5,675 nt of DNA, taken from Desulfobacteraceae bacterium. Its GTDB lineage: Bacteria > Desulfobacterota > DSM-4660 > Desulfatiglandales > HGW-15. Location: positions 1 through 5,675 of the forward strand of contig RPPU01000326.1 of assembly GCA_003819975.1 (NCBI GenBank), given 5' to 3'. Position numbers and translations under genes: made by a program. This document shows, piece after piece, positions 1 through 5,595 of this stretch (within the stretch, counting starts at the first letter, position 1; every line of letters starts with the position of its first letter). The notes beneath the pieces are model-generated. The model was given only the letters and a program-made list of their open reading frames with translations, was not told the DNA's origin and did not search any database.

Positions 1-15
1 AACTGGTAACCGCAT
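1..15 (-). CDS. Possible 5' end of a leftward gene, truncated by the window edge
   Basis: An ATG at 15 (minus strand) is preceded by AAAGGA (21-26) with a 5-nt spacer, which is good Shine-Dalgarno geometry. It opens a frame reading M-R-L-P-V before the window ends. It lies 79 nt beyond the stop codon of the small gene at 95-292 and on the same strand, so it could be the next gene of that unit. Five codons give no functional information, and the call rests only on start-site geometry. A TTGACA hexamer lies upstream at 48-53, but no acceptable -10 box follows it. Confidence 0.35.
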
Positions 16-59
16 GGTAATCCTTTGCCCTATCTGCTAAAAAAGTTTGTCAAAAGGTT

Positions 60-78
60 AAAGCCCATCCTTGGCTTT
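60..78 (-). terminator. Short hairpin after the small four-cysteine gene (weak terminator candidate)
   Basis: AAAGCC (60-65) and GGCTTT (73-78) form a 6-bp perfect stem with a 7-nt loop. The structure begins 17 nt after the stop codon of the small leftward gene. On the minus strand the stem is followed by an interrupted U-rich stretch (TTTaaccTTTT) rather than a clean U tract, so an intrinsic terminator is possible but not convincing. Confidence 0.3.
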
Positions 79-94
79 CAAGAAGCGTGAAATC

Positions 95-292
95 CTACCG
101 CGATGACGGCTTTTCATCATCAACAATCCGAAACGGTACGGTCACGCAGCATTCTTTCTTTTGGCGTTCGTATTCTTCACGATTGAAATCGGATTTCAGG
201 CATAGCAGGCAAAAGGCCGCATATTCATCCATGGAAAGCGGCTTCGGGTCCGGCAGGTCGAAATCGATGATGGGGAGTTTAAGGTCTTCCAT
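95..292 (-). CDS. Small acidic four-cysteine protein of unknown function (65 aa)
   Basis: I do not recognise this protein. The chosen start at 292 gives 65 residues. An in-frame ATG two codons earlier (298) would leave only 1 nt between AAAGG and the start, whereas the ATG at 292 has AAAGG (300-304) at a 7-nt spacing. The N-terminal third is acidic and proline-rich. Then comes a C-x2-C pair (C28, C31), a charged helical stretch around residues 35-47, a C48-C49 pair, and a hydrophobic VTVPFRIV strand before an acidic, polar tail. There is no signal peptide or membrane segment, so it is probably cytoplasmic. Four cysteines could bind a metal, but the spacing matches no finger I know, so this is inference. 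A near-ideal -10 box (335-340) sits at a sensible distance, suggesting an independent transcript. The composition is less AT-rich than the spacer upstream, which favours a real gene. The plus-strand frame opposite has no comparable start signal. Confidence 0.65.
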   Translation of the reverse strand: MEDLKLPIIDFDLPDPKPLSMDEYAAFCLLCLKSDFNREEYERQKKECCVTVPFRIVDDEKPSSR

Positions 293-299
293 GTGCATG

Positions 300-304
300 C
301 CTTT
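300..304 (-). promoter_or_regulatory. Ribosome-binding site that decides the start of the 65-aa gene
   Basis: AAAGG on the minus strand lies 7 nt upstream of the ATG at 292 and only 1 nt upstream of the ATG at 298. This favours the downstream methionine as the true start. Confidence 0.5.
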
Positions 305-334
305 GCTTTATTGTTGTCTGAAATTGCACTAAGG

Positions 335-340
335 ATTATA
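335..340 (-). promoter_or_regulatory. Candidate -10 box for the 65-aa gene
   Basis: A perfect TATAAT on the minus strand lies 42 nt upstream of the ATG at 292, predicting a leader of about 35 nt that contains the AAAGG ribosome-binding site. The best -35 match is a weak TTTAAC 18 nt upstream. The surroundings are so AT-rich that a chance TATAAT is quite likely. Confidence 0.35.
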
Positions 341-431
341 TGCTTTATATTATTTAAAGTTAAAAATCGTTTTTGCAATTATTTCATAAAACTTGTTAAA
401 AGTGCATTCCGAAAGCATGAGCCTTGCACAC

Positions 432-459
432 GATCATTATCCATTTCATAAGAATGATC
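432..459. repeat. Inverted repeat downstream of the beta-propeller gene
   Basis: GATCATT (432-438) and AATGATC (453-459) are perfect 7-bp arms around a 14-nt loop, beginning 19 nt after the stop codon of the leftward gene ending at 479. This is the expected place for a 3'-end structure of the two-gene operon. No U tract follows on the minus strand, so it is at best a Rho-assisted terminator or an mRNA-stabilising hairpin. The rest of the 299-478 spacer is AT-rich and shows no coding frame. Confidence 0.35.
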
Positions 460-478
460 TATTTTATCGTAATTATTC

Positions 479-1546
479 TTATGGAATTTTAATTGATTTT
501 ATTTTTATTCCTTCCATTGTAAAAATAATATTAATAAAATCTTCCTTACCTTCATAAACCACTGCTTTGGTCATGTCTTTATTAAAACCAATTAGCCCCG
601 CGTTGAGTTTTTTTATTGTCTTCTTTTTGTCCACATCAAAAATAAAATACAATGAAGGATATCGAATCATTAAGCAATGAGTCTTTTTTAAGAAAAAAAC
701 TTCAGATGCCACCTCGATGTTATAGCCTTCGCTACCCGTAAACTTAAAAATTTTTTCGTTTGTTTTATTATCATAAATAAAATATATCAGCATATTACCG
801 TCGCCTTCGAAAGTTTTATCAATCTCAGCACCAATATAAAATTTCCCGTCATCTGAAAATATTGTCCCATGACGATTGCTTTTAATGAGTTGCTTATTTG
901 TTGTATTGTAGACCGATATATTTTGAGGATCTTCTTGAATGAAATTATCTCGAATATAGATATTTTTGTCATGTTCAGACCAATATACGTCAGCGCCTTT
1001 ATCCGATATTTTTACCGTTTCATCTTTTTTTATATCGTAGATAAACACACCTTGGGCTTCAAACGGTAAATGTCCTTCTATTATCGACTTTCCGGTTACA
1101 TATGCTATTTTTTGACCATCCGGAGACCAAGAAAAAAAACCTTTATTGATTGAATTTACCGTATTTTTGAATTTTTTTATTATTTTTCCATTTTTTTCTA
1201 GAATAAATAATTGTTTCTCATTTATCCCTTTTTGTTCGTTTGCATTATGCGTTGAAACCGCAATTAATCCGTTATTATTAATATTGTAAGCCATGATCTT
1301 ATCATTGTCGGTTTCAAAAATTTTATATTGTTCTCTTTTTTCAAAATTGACTGAATAGATTTTGTGTAACAGCGGTAAACTACCCACCCTCGGATTCCAT
1401 GATAAACGTTCGTTCTCCAATGGGTAACCCCCAATGAAAATTGTACTATTGGTCTCATCGTAAATAGACCCCGTGCCGAAACAGCTTTGTTTACAACAAA
1501 GGAATCCTAAAATTAAAAATAATGAAAAAATCACTTTTGATTTCAT
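479..1546 (-). CDS. Exported beta-propeller-like protein with TolB/PD40-type repeats (355 aa)
   Basis: The N-terminus is a typical export signal: K2-x-K4, a hydrophobic core at about 5-18, then C17, C18 and C22. No cysteine is preceded by a good lipobox, so a lipoprotein is uncertain and the mature site is unclear. The rest is built from repeated blade-like units. One strand type resembles FSWSPDGQKIAYVTG (138-152), the classic PD40/TolB signature, with weaker copies near 86-100, 185-200, 227-242 and 318-333. These alternate with strands such as FIYDIKKDETVKI (168-180), VYNTTNKQLIK (212-222), IYDNKTNEKIFKF (257-269) and IFDVDKKKTIKKL (302-314). I infer a propeller of about five to seven blades in the periplasm or on the surface. 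Such folds usually mediate protein binding, and no catalytic motif is visible. GGAGG (1553-1557) lies 6 nt before the ATG, in the 12-nt gap after the upstream endopeptidase stop, so the two are co-translated. The gene is strikingly AT-rich. The function is unknown. Confidence 0.85.
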   Translation of the reverse strand: MKSKVIFSLFLILGFLCCKQSCFGTGSIYDETNSTIFIGGYPLENERLSWNPRVGSLPLLHKIYSVNFEKREQYKIFETDNDKIMAYNINNNGLIAVSTHNANEQKGINEKQLFILEKNGKIIKKFKNTVNSINKGFFSWSPDGQKIAYVTGKSIIEGHLPFEAQGVFIYDIKKDETVKISDKGADVYWSEHDKNIYIRDNFIQEDPQNISVYNTTNKQLIKSNRHGTIFSDDGKFYIGAEIDKTFEGDGNMLIYFIYDNKTNEKIFKFTGSEGYNIEVASEVFFLKKTHCLMIRYPSLYFIFDVDKKKTIKKLNAGLIGFNKDMTKAVVYEGKEDFINIIFTMEGIKIKSIKIP

Positions 1547-1552
1547 ATTATG

Positions 1553-1557
1553 CCTCC
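1553..1557 (-). promoter_or_regulatory. Strong ribosome-binding site in the 12-nt intergenic gap
   Basis: GGAGG on the minus strand ends 6 nt before the ATG at 1546 and begins 1 nt after the upstream stop codon (1559-1561). The placement supports a two-gene operon with efficient re-initiation on the second gene. Confidence 0.7.
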
Positions 1558-1558
1558 A

Positions 1559-3301
1559 TTATGGCTTTACCAGAGTAATCGAAGTTTGCCCCAATAATCC
1601 TTCGGGCAGACCGAATCCCGCATCTTTCCGAAATGCAAAAACTCGAATAATCGCTGTACCCTGTTGATTTCCGGCTCGAAAAGAAAATGATACTCTTCCT
1701 TCTGAATTTACTACAACGCTTCCACCGTCCGGCAAGCTGCCTAAAGTTGTTGTTACCGGCAATGAAAGGCTTGCCAGTAAGGGCCATCCCATCCTATCTT
1801 TTATAACATCTGAAGTGATGGTAACGGTTGATTGTCCGTTTGCTGTAATTGTGTTAGCAGTCGATGTCAGATTAATATCGGGCATTGGTGGATTTGTCAG
1901 GGGGAAGCGTATATGAAAGTGATTGTCGTGCCCAGCAAGTTTTATCAAAAATGCTTGAGCACCGTTATTGAATGTCACCAATTTTCGCGCTTCTGTTTTT
2001 TCAAGAATGCCGTCATTGCCTGATGGGGAAATATAAATAACATCGACTCCAGAAGCTGCGAAAAGACTCATCAATTCCTTTGTCAGTTCAATATCATAAT
2101 TTGCCGCATCGGTAGAAATATCCAAAGGTCCTTCTCCTATGCTCTCTTTCCGCATATATCGAACATCTGCATCTAATCCGTTTTGATGAGTGTTGTGTGG
2201 ATTAAATACCCTTCCTTTAGCCCTGCTTAAATCTCCAATTCCAAACCGAATGCCGCCCGATCCTCCTGGGTCATACCCGGAATTCCCCCCATCTTTTAAA
2301 AAGACATCCTTATTTAAGGGTGTCAAATCAGGGTGTCGTTCAGCCCAATTTTTACCAACCGCTTCAATTTTTTGCAATGTCGATAAAATAGCGTAGTTAT
2401 CCGTATCAACTAAGTCTCCACCTCGAATCTGATAATATCCTTTACTTTGGCGCGGTAATCTTAGTCCGTTTGACCGCTGATTTTCGGGTGCAAAACTCGT
2501 TGTGATTTCAAGAGCTTCAGCTTTTACTAATTCCCCATGTCCCCAAAATCCCCTAGAGACTGTATTGACCAGGGATAGAACGTTGGAATTTGTCTCCGTT
2601 ATCAATGGGTCAAAGGCGATTCCGTCTTGCCCGCTGTTTGCCACTTCAATATAGTTACCGATACCGTCTTCATCCCAATCATCGCACTCATAAAGCTCAT
2701 AGATTCCGATATCATCATCGTCTACAGGGTGCTTGTCTTTGGCAGGGTTATTATCATTCAGCGACACAGTGTTCCTGAGTCCCACCAGAACTTCACGATC
2801 GACCACCTTCCCAATATCGGTCTCTTTTAATGCACTGTAATCTTTAACCAATTTTAAAAATGTTTTCGGGGCATTCGGTTTATCCGACTTATGGTTGATC
2901 TTCAAGCCGGTCACCAATGTAACGGTTTTACTGCCGATGGTATGAGTACCACCTTCAATCAAGGCTTGTAGGGCCTGCACGGTCTGATCACCATAAATGC
3001 CATCCGGGGTTATGGTGTTTTCCTGGTTCCCTTTTTGGACCGGTGTCCGTAAGGGAACAATGATATGATTCATCAATTTCTGAACAAAATCAAAGCCTCG
3101 ATTTTCATCATTATTTGCGGGAGTCTTGCCTTTATGATTTTCGGCGGTTTCCGGATCATAGATAAAAACCGCTTCACCTCCAAAAGCTTCAGCCAACCAG
3201 CCGGATGTTGTACATAAACTAGCGATAATACAAAAAATCAAAAGAAAAAAACCAAAAATAAAAAAGAAAGTCATTACGGGTGTTCTACGTGCCCCAATCA
3301 T
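1559..3301 (-). CDS. Multidomain exported murein DD-endopeptidase, MepA-like (M74) with C-terminal Ig-like domain (580 aa)
   Basis: Numbered from the ATG at 3301. Residues 5-6 are R-R, then a long hydrophobic segment (about 9-30) serves as signal peptide or anchor, with a possible AEA cleavage site at 37-39. Residues about 70-116 resemble a peptidoglycan-binding helix bundle (DGIYGDQTVQALQ from 100). An aspartate run (194-197) precedes a 12-residue calcium loop of EF-hand/thrombospondin-3 form (D208, D210, D212, G213, E219). Residues about 270-467 match the LAS metallopeptidase MepA: H369-x2-H372-x6-D379 and H458-x2-H461-x-H463 line up with the HxxHQxGLDxD and HxxHxH motifs of the family. H372, D379 and H463 are the expected zinc ligands. 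MepA enzymes cut D-alanyl-diaminopimelate cross-links in peptidoglycan. Residues about 475-580 look like a Big_1 (invasin-type) Ig-like domain. E. coli MepA is a far shorter periplasmic enzyme, so the added domains suggest tethering or targeting to the wall. A TTG 15 nt upstream is in frame, but it would place the ribosome-binding site inside the coding sequence. This is the first gene of an operon with the beta-propeller gene. Confidence 0.88.
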   Translation of the reverse strand: MIGARRTPVMTFFFIFGFFLLIFCIIASLCTTSGWLAEAFGGEAVFIYDPETAENHKGKTPANNDENRGFDFVQKLMNHIIVPLRTPVQKGNQENTITPDGIYGDQTVQALQALIEGGTHTIGSKTVTLVTGLKINHKSDKPNAPKTFLKLVKDYSALKETDIGKVVDREVLVGLRNTVSLNDNNPAKDKHPVDDDDIGIYELYECDDWDEDGIGNYIEVANSGQDGIAFDPLITETNSNVLSLVNTVSRGFWGHGELVKAEALEITTSFAPENQRSNGLRLPRQSKGYYQIRGGDLVDTDNYAILSTLQKIEAVGKNWAERHPDLTPLNKDVFLKDGGNSGYDPGGSGGIRFGIGDLSRAKGRVFNPHNTHQNGLDADVRYMRKESIGEGPLDISTDAANYDIELTKELMSLFAASGVDVIYISPSGNDGILEKTEARKLVTFNNGAQAFLIKLAGHDNHFHIRFPLTNPPMPDINLTSTANTITANGQSTVTITSDVIKDRMGWPLLASLSLPVTTTLGSLPDGGSVVVNSEGRVSFSFRAGNQQGTAIIRVFAFRKDAGFGLPEGLLGQTSITLVKP

Positions 3302-3307
3302 AATGAA

Positions 3308-3313
3308 TCCTCC
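3308..3313 (-). promoter_or_regulatory. Ribosome-binding site that fixes the endopeptidase start
   Basis: GGAGGA on the minus strand lies 6 nt upstream of the ATG at 3301. The longer reading frame starting with TTG at 3316 would translate this motif as Gly-Gly, so the shorter ATG start is preferred. Confidence 0.7.
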
Positions 3314-3318
3314 CAAAG

Positions 3319-3349
3319 ATTATATCTAATGAATCATTAGTAAAATCAA
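3319..3349 (-). promoter_or_regulatory. Candidate promoter with a 15-bp palindrome upstream of the endopeptidase operon
   Basis: On the minus strand there is a perfect TATAAT (3319-3324) and a TTGATT (3344-3349) with a 19-nt spacer. The spacer contains the perfect palindrome CTAATGA-A-TCATTAG (3326-3340), placed where a repressor would block RNA polymerase. The weakness is that this -10 predicts a transcript start almost inside the ribosome-binding site (3308-3313). The true promoter may therefore lie further upstream, for example at TATAAC (3356-3361), with the palindrome in the mRNA leader. The palindrome itself is seen directly; its role as an operator is inference. Confidence 0.35.
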
Positions 3350-3473
3350 TATATTGTTATAGCTAAAATTTTTTTAAGATATGAATTGTTTAATGACCCA
3401 GATTTTAAAGAAATCTACACAATGTTGCAAGAAAAAATATACTGAAGGGTGATATTTTATAAAATTATTTCCC

Positions 3474-3510
3474 GGTGAAAGAGAATAGCCCTGCGCTTTA
3501 ATTTTTCACC
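3474..3510. repeat. Hairpin-forming inverted repeat downstream of glcD
   Basis: GGTGAAAGA (3474-3482) pairs with TTTTTCACC (3502-3510) over 9 positions, with one G-U pair if the plus strand is the RNA. Inside it, AGC (3487-3489) and GCT (3495-3497) can extend the structure. It starts about 90 nt after the glcD stop codon. No U tract follows on the minus strand, so it is a candidate 3'-end or regulatory structure rather than a clear intrinsic terminator. Confidence 0.35.
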
Positions 3511-3556
3511 AATCCCTCTCGGGGCGTCAAGTTTTTATCGTAATGATTAAACCGTG

Positions 3557-3576
3557 TCCATACTTTCAATTATGGA
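3557..3576. repeat. Small hairpin just after glcD
   Basis: TCCATA (3557-3562) and TATGGA (3571-3576) form a 6-bp stem with an 8-nt loop, 24 nt past the glcD stop codon. The position suits transcript termination, but no U tract follows on the minus strand, so the role is uncertain. Confidence 0.25.
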
Positions 3577-3600
3577 GAGCCCGACATAAAGGCATTTTTT

Positions 3601-4977
3601 TTAAATAAAAATCTTACCCGGGTTCAGGATACCGTTGGGATCAAAAGACTTTTTCAGGCGGGCCATGAGGTCCAGGGCTGGGGGCGCGAGTTCCAGGGCG
3701 AGGTAGGGGGCTTTGGTCAGGGCGATGCCGTGTTCGCCCGAGATGGTTCCTTTCATTTCGAGCACTTTGCGGAATAGGGCTTCCACGATCAATAAAGCCG
3801 CTTGGGTTTGCTCGGGCTTTTGCTTGTCATACATGATATTGACGTGGATATTGCCGTCGCCGGCATGGCCGAAACAGGGGATGGCCAAACCGTGCTCGCG
3901 ACCCAAGGATTCCAAGAAGGAAATAAGCTCGGCCATGCGGCTTCTGGGCACAACGACATCTTCGCTCATTTTATTGGGCGCCAGGCGGCTGATGGTATCG
4001 GAAACTTTACGCCGGGCATCCCACATCTGCTCTGCCTCCACGGGGTCCATAGCAGCCTGAAAGAATAGAGCCCCGCCTTGAGCGCAAAGGCCGCGGATCT
4101 TGGCGGTTTCCAGGGTTGTCAGGGCCTCTTCACCGTCTACTTCAATCAATAAAAGGGCTTTGGCCCCTTCCGGTATGGCCAGGCCGGTCTCAGCCTGCAC
4201 GCATTCGAGGCAAAGCCGGTCCATGAGTTCCAGAGTGACCGGGATAACGCGTTGGCGGATGATTTCCGCCACCATGGCCACGGCCGTGGTGACTTGCGGG
4301 AAATAGGCCAGCATGGTTTTTTTCGCGGCCGGTTTGGGCAGCAGACGCAGGGTGATTTCCGTGATAATAGCCAGAGTGCCTTCGGAACCGACGATCAAAC
4401 GGGTAAGATCGTAGCAGGCAACACCTTTGGCGGTGCGCACACCCGTGTCGATCGGCTCGCCGGTGGGCAAAACCACTTTAAGGCCCAGGATATAATCGCG
4501 GGTCACGCCGTATTTCACGGCGCGCAAACCGCCGGCGCAATGGGCCGCATTGCCGCCCAGGGTGGAGACATTCAGGCTGGCCGGGTCGGGCGGGTAAAAA
4601 AGCCCGAGCCGCTCCACTGCTTCCTGCAGATGGGCGGTGATCACGCCCGGTTCCACGCGGGCGATCAGGTTGTCGGCGTCGATTTCCAGGATGCGGTTCA
4701 GCCGTTCCAGAGAGAGCACCAACCCGCCTTGAATGGCTAGGGCGCCGCCGGTCTTGCCGGTGCCGGCCCCGCGTGGGATCACGAAAAACGGGGTTTGGTT
4801 GGCCAGCTTGAGAATGGCGGAGATCTCCCGGCTGTTTTGCGGAAAAGCCACGGCATCGGGCAAGGCTTCTATTTCTGTGGCATCATGGCCGTAGGCGGCC
4901 ATCCCGGCCGGGTCGCGGATCAGGCGTTCCGGGCCCAGAATCCGCAACAGTTCTTTTATGGCGGCGGCAGGAATCAT
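3601..4977 (-). CDS. glcD: FAD-linked 2-hydroxyacid oxidase/dehydrogenase, GlcD family (458 aa)
   Basis: The GlcD/D-lactate dehydrogenase family oxidises D-2-hydroxyacids such as glycolate or D-lactate to 2-oxoacids with FAD. Electrons pass to an iron-sulfur partner (GlcF), the quinone pool or electron-transfer flavoprotein. The N-terminal FAD-binding domain (about 36-214) shows PRGAGTGKTGGA (68-79), YPPDPAS (128-134), GGNAAHCAGGLRAVKYGVTRD (from 141) and GSEGTL (197-202). The C-terminal oxidase domain (about 216-457) shows GHAGDGNIH (370-378), SGEHGI (413-418) and the terminal FDPNGILNPGK. H371, H378, E415 and H416 are the expected metal and substrate residues. The length is normal and the protein intact. 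The start overlaps the recR stop as ATGA and has no Shine-Dalgarno of its own, so translation probably depends on coupling. No glcF follows: the downstream side is a gene-free spacer. The substrate cannot be told from sequence; D-lactate, glycolate and D-2-hydroxyglutarate are all possible, so the symbol denotes the family. Confidence 0.92.
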   Translation of the reverse strand: MIPAAAIKELLRILGPERLIRDPAGMAAYGHDATEIEALPDAVAFPQNSREISAILKLANQTPFFVIPRGAGTGKTGGALAIQGGLVLSLERLNRILEIDADNLIARVEPGVITAHLQEAVERLGLFYPPDPASLNVSTLGGNAAHCAGGLRAVKYGVTRDYILGLKVVLPTGEPIDTGVRTAKGVACYDLTRLIVGSEGTLAIITEITLRLLPKPAAKKTMLAYFPQVTTAVAMVAEIIRQRVIPVTLELMDRLCLECVQAETGLAIPEGAKALLLIEVDGEEALTTLETAKIRGLCAQGGALFFQAAMDPVEAEQMWDARRKVSDTISRLAPNKMSEDVVVPRSRMAELISFLESLGREHGLAIPCFGHAGDGNIHVNIMYDKQKPEQTQAALLIVEALFRKVLEMKGTISGEHGIALTKAPYLALELAPPALDLMARLKKSFDPNGILNPGKIFI

Positions 4978-5579
4978 GAGGTGACGGGCATGCGACTATT
5001 TAGGGAATGGCGTAAGGTCAAGGGGTCCATGTATTTCAACACCCCGCCCATGGGCACGCCCACAGCGATACGCGTGATCTTTACGTTTTTATCGGCGAAT
5101 AATTTGGCCAGAAAAGATGCGGTGGTTTCGCCTTCGGTGGTCGGGTTGGTGGCCAAGACCAGTTCCTGGACCTTTTCTTTCTCCAGACGAGCCAGGAGGG
5201 CGTTGATCTTCAAATCTTCGGGGCCGATGCCGTCCAGGGGCGAGAGCACGCCGTGCAGTACGTGGTAACGGCCGTGATACACGCCCGATTCTTCGATGGC
5301 GAGCTGATCGCCCGGGCCTTCCACAATGCAGATCAATCCGGAGTCGCGGTGCGGGTCCAGACAGATGGGGCAGGGATCGTTGTCCGTAATATTAAAACAA
5401 ATAGAGCAGAGTCGGATCTTCTCTTTCACGTCCCGCAGAGACTGGGCCAGGCTTTGGGCCAGTTCCTTGTCGCTCTTGAGCACATGCAGGGCGACCCGGG
5501 CGGCCGATTTCTGGCCGATACCGGGCAAGCGCGAAAACTGCTCGATCAGTTTTTCCAAAGAGGCCGGATAAATTCCCAT
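4974..5579 (-). CDS. recR: Recombination mediator protein RecR (201 aa)
   Basis: RecR works with RecO (and RecF) to load RecA onto SSB-coated single-stranded DNA during gap repair, in the cytoplasm. The full family architecture is present at the usual length. A helix-hairpin-helix lies around residues 16-28 (SRLPGIGQKSAAR). The four zinc-finger cysteines are C58, C61, C70 and C73. A Toprim domain (about 81-175) includes E87, the LSPLDGIGPEDL loop (112-123) and ATNPTTEGE (143-151). It is followed by the conserved GVPMGG and LTLRHSL segments. AAGGA (5585-5589) lies 5 nt before the ATG. The stop codon overlaps the start of the glcD-like gene by 4 nt, so the two are co-transcribed. In many bacteria recR follows dnaX and ybaB; any such neighbour would lie beyond the right edge. 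Confidence 0.97.
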   Translation of the reverse strand: MGIYPASLEKLIEQFSRLPGIGQKSAARVALHVLKSDKELAQSLAQSLRDVKEKIRLCSICFNITDNDPCPICLDPHRDSGLICIVEGPGDQLAIEESGVYHGRYHVLHGVLSPLDGIGPEDLKINALLARLEKEKVQELVLATNPTTEGETTASFLAKLFADKNVKITRIAVGVPMGGVLKYMDPLTLRHSLNSRMPVTS

Positions 5580-5595
5580 AAAAATCCTTAAAAAT

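Larger units (their letters stand above)
3302..3600. other. AT-rich gene-free spacer between glcD and the endopeptidase operon
   Basis: No reading frame with credible start signals is visible on either strand, and I see no tRNA or recognisable structured RNA. The spacer holds several dyad symmetries: the 15-bp palindrome at 3326-3340, AGATTT/AAATCT with a 5-nt loop at 3400-3416, a perfect 12-bp ATTTTATAAAAT at 3454-3465, a larger hairpin at 3474-3510, and TCCATA/TATGGA with an 8-nt loop at 3557-3576. It probably contains the 3' end of the recR-glcD transcript and the control region of the endopeptidase operon. Composition changes abruptly at its right edge. Confidence 0.6.

Noticed and set aside
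4..20. TGGTAA direct repeat (4-9 and 15-20)
   Set aside because: Two 6-nt copies are easily due to chance, and they overlap the possible gene start at the edge.
48..53. Perfect TTGACA -35 hexamer on the minus strand
   Set aside because: At 17 nt downstream the sequence is GGGCAA, and no acceptable -10 lies at 16-18 nt, so it is not a convincing promoter.
479..1546. Lipoprotein signal in the propeller protein
   Set aside because: C17, C18 and C22 are near the end of the hydrophobic segment, but the residues before them do not fit a lipobox, so I call export without claiming lipidation.
3302..3316. TTG start extending the endopeptidase by five residues
   Set aside because: The extension would translate the GGAGGA ribosome-binding site, while the ATG at 3301 is correctly spaced from it.
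3579..3602. Plus-strand GCC/GGC hairpin followed by eight T, resembling an intrinsic terminator
   Set aside because: The stem is only 3 bp, and no plus-strand gene lies upstream. The T run is simply the end of glcD and its flank.
4252..4740. 162-codon open frame on the plus strand
   Set aside because: It lies wholly antisense to the well-conserved glcD-like gene. Long antisense frames are expected in GC-rich coding DNA, and the translation is low-complexity in Gly, Gln and His with no recognisable fold.
4795..5268. 157-codon open frame on the plus strand across the glcD/recR junction
   Set aside because: It is antisense to two genes with clear family motifs and shows no domain signature of its own.
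5253..5591. 112-codon open frame on the plus strand opposite recR
   Set aside because: It is antisense to the zinc-finger and Toprim coding region of recR, and its C-terminus runs into the recR leader. Nothing in it is recognisable.
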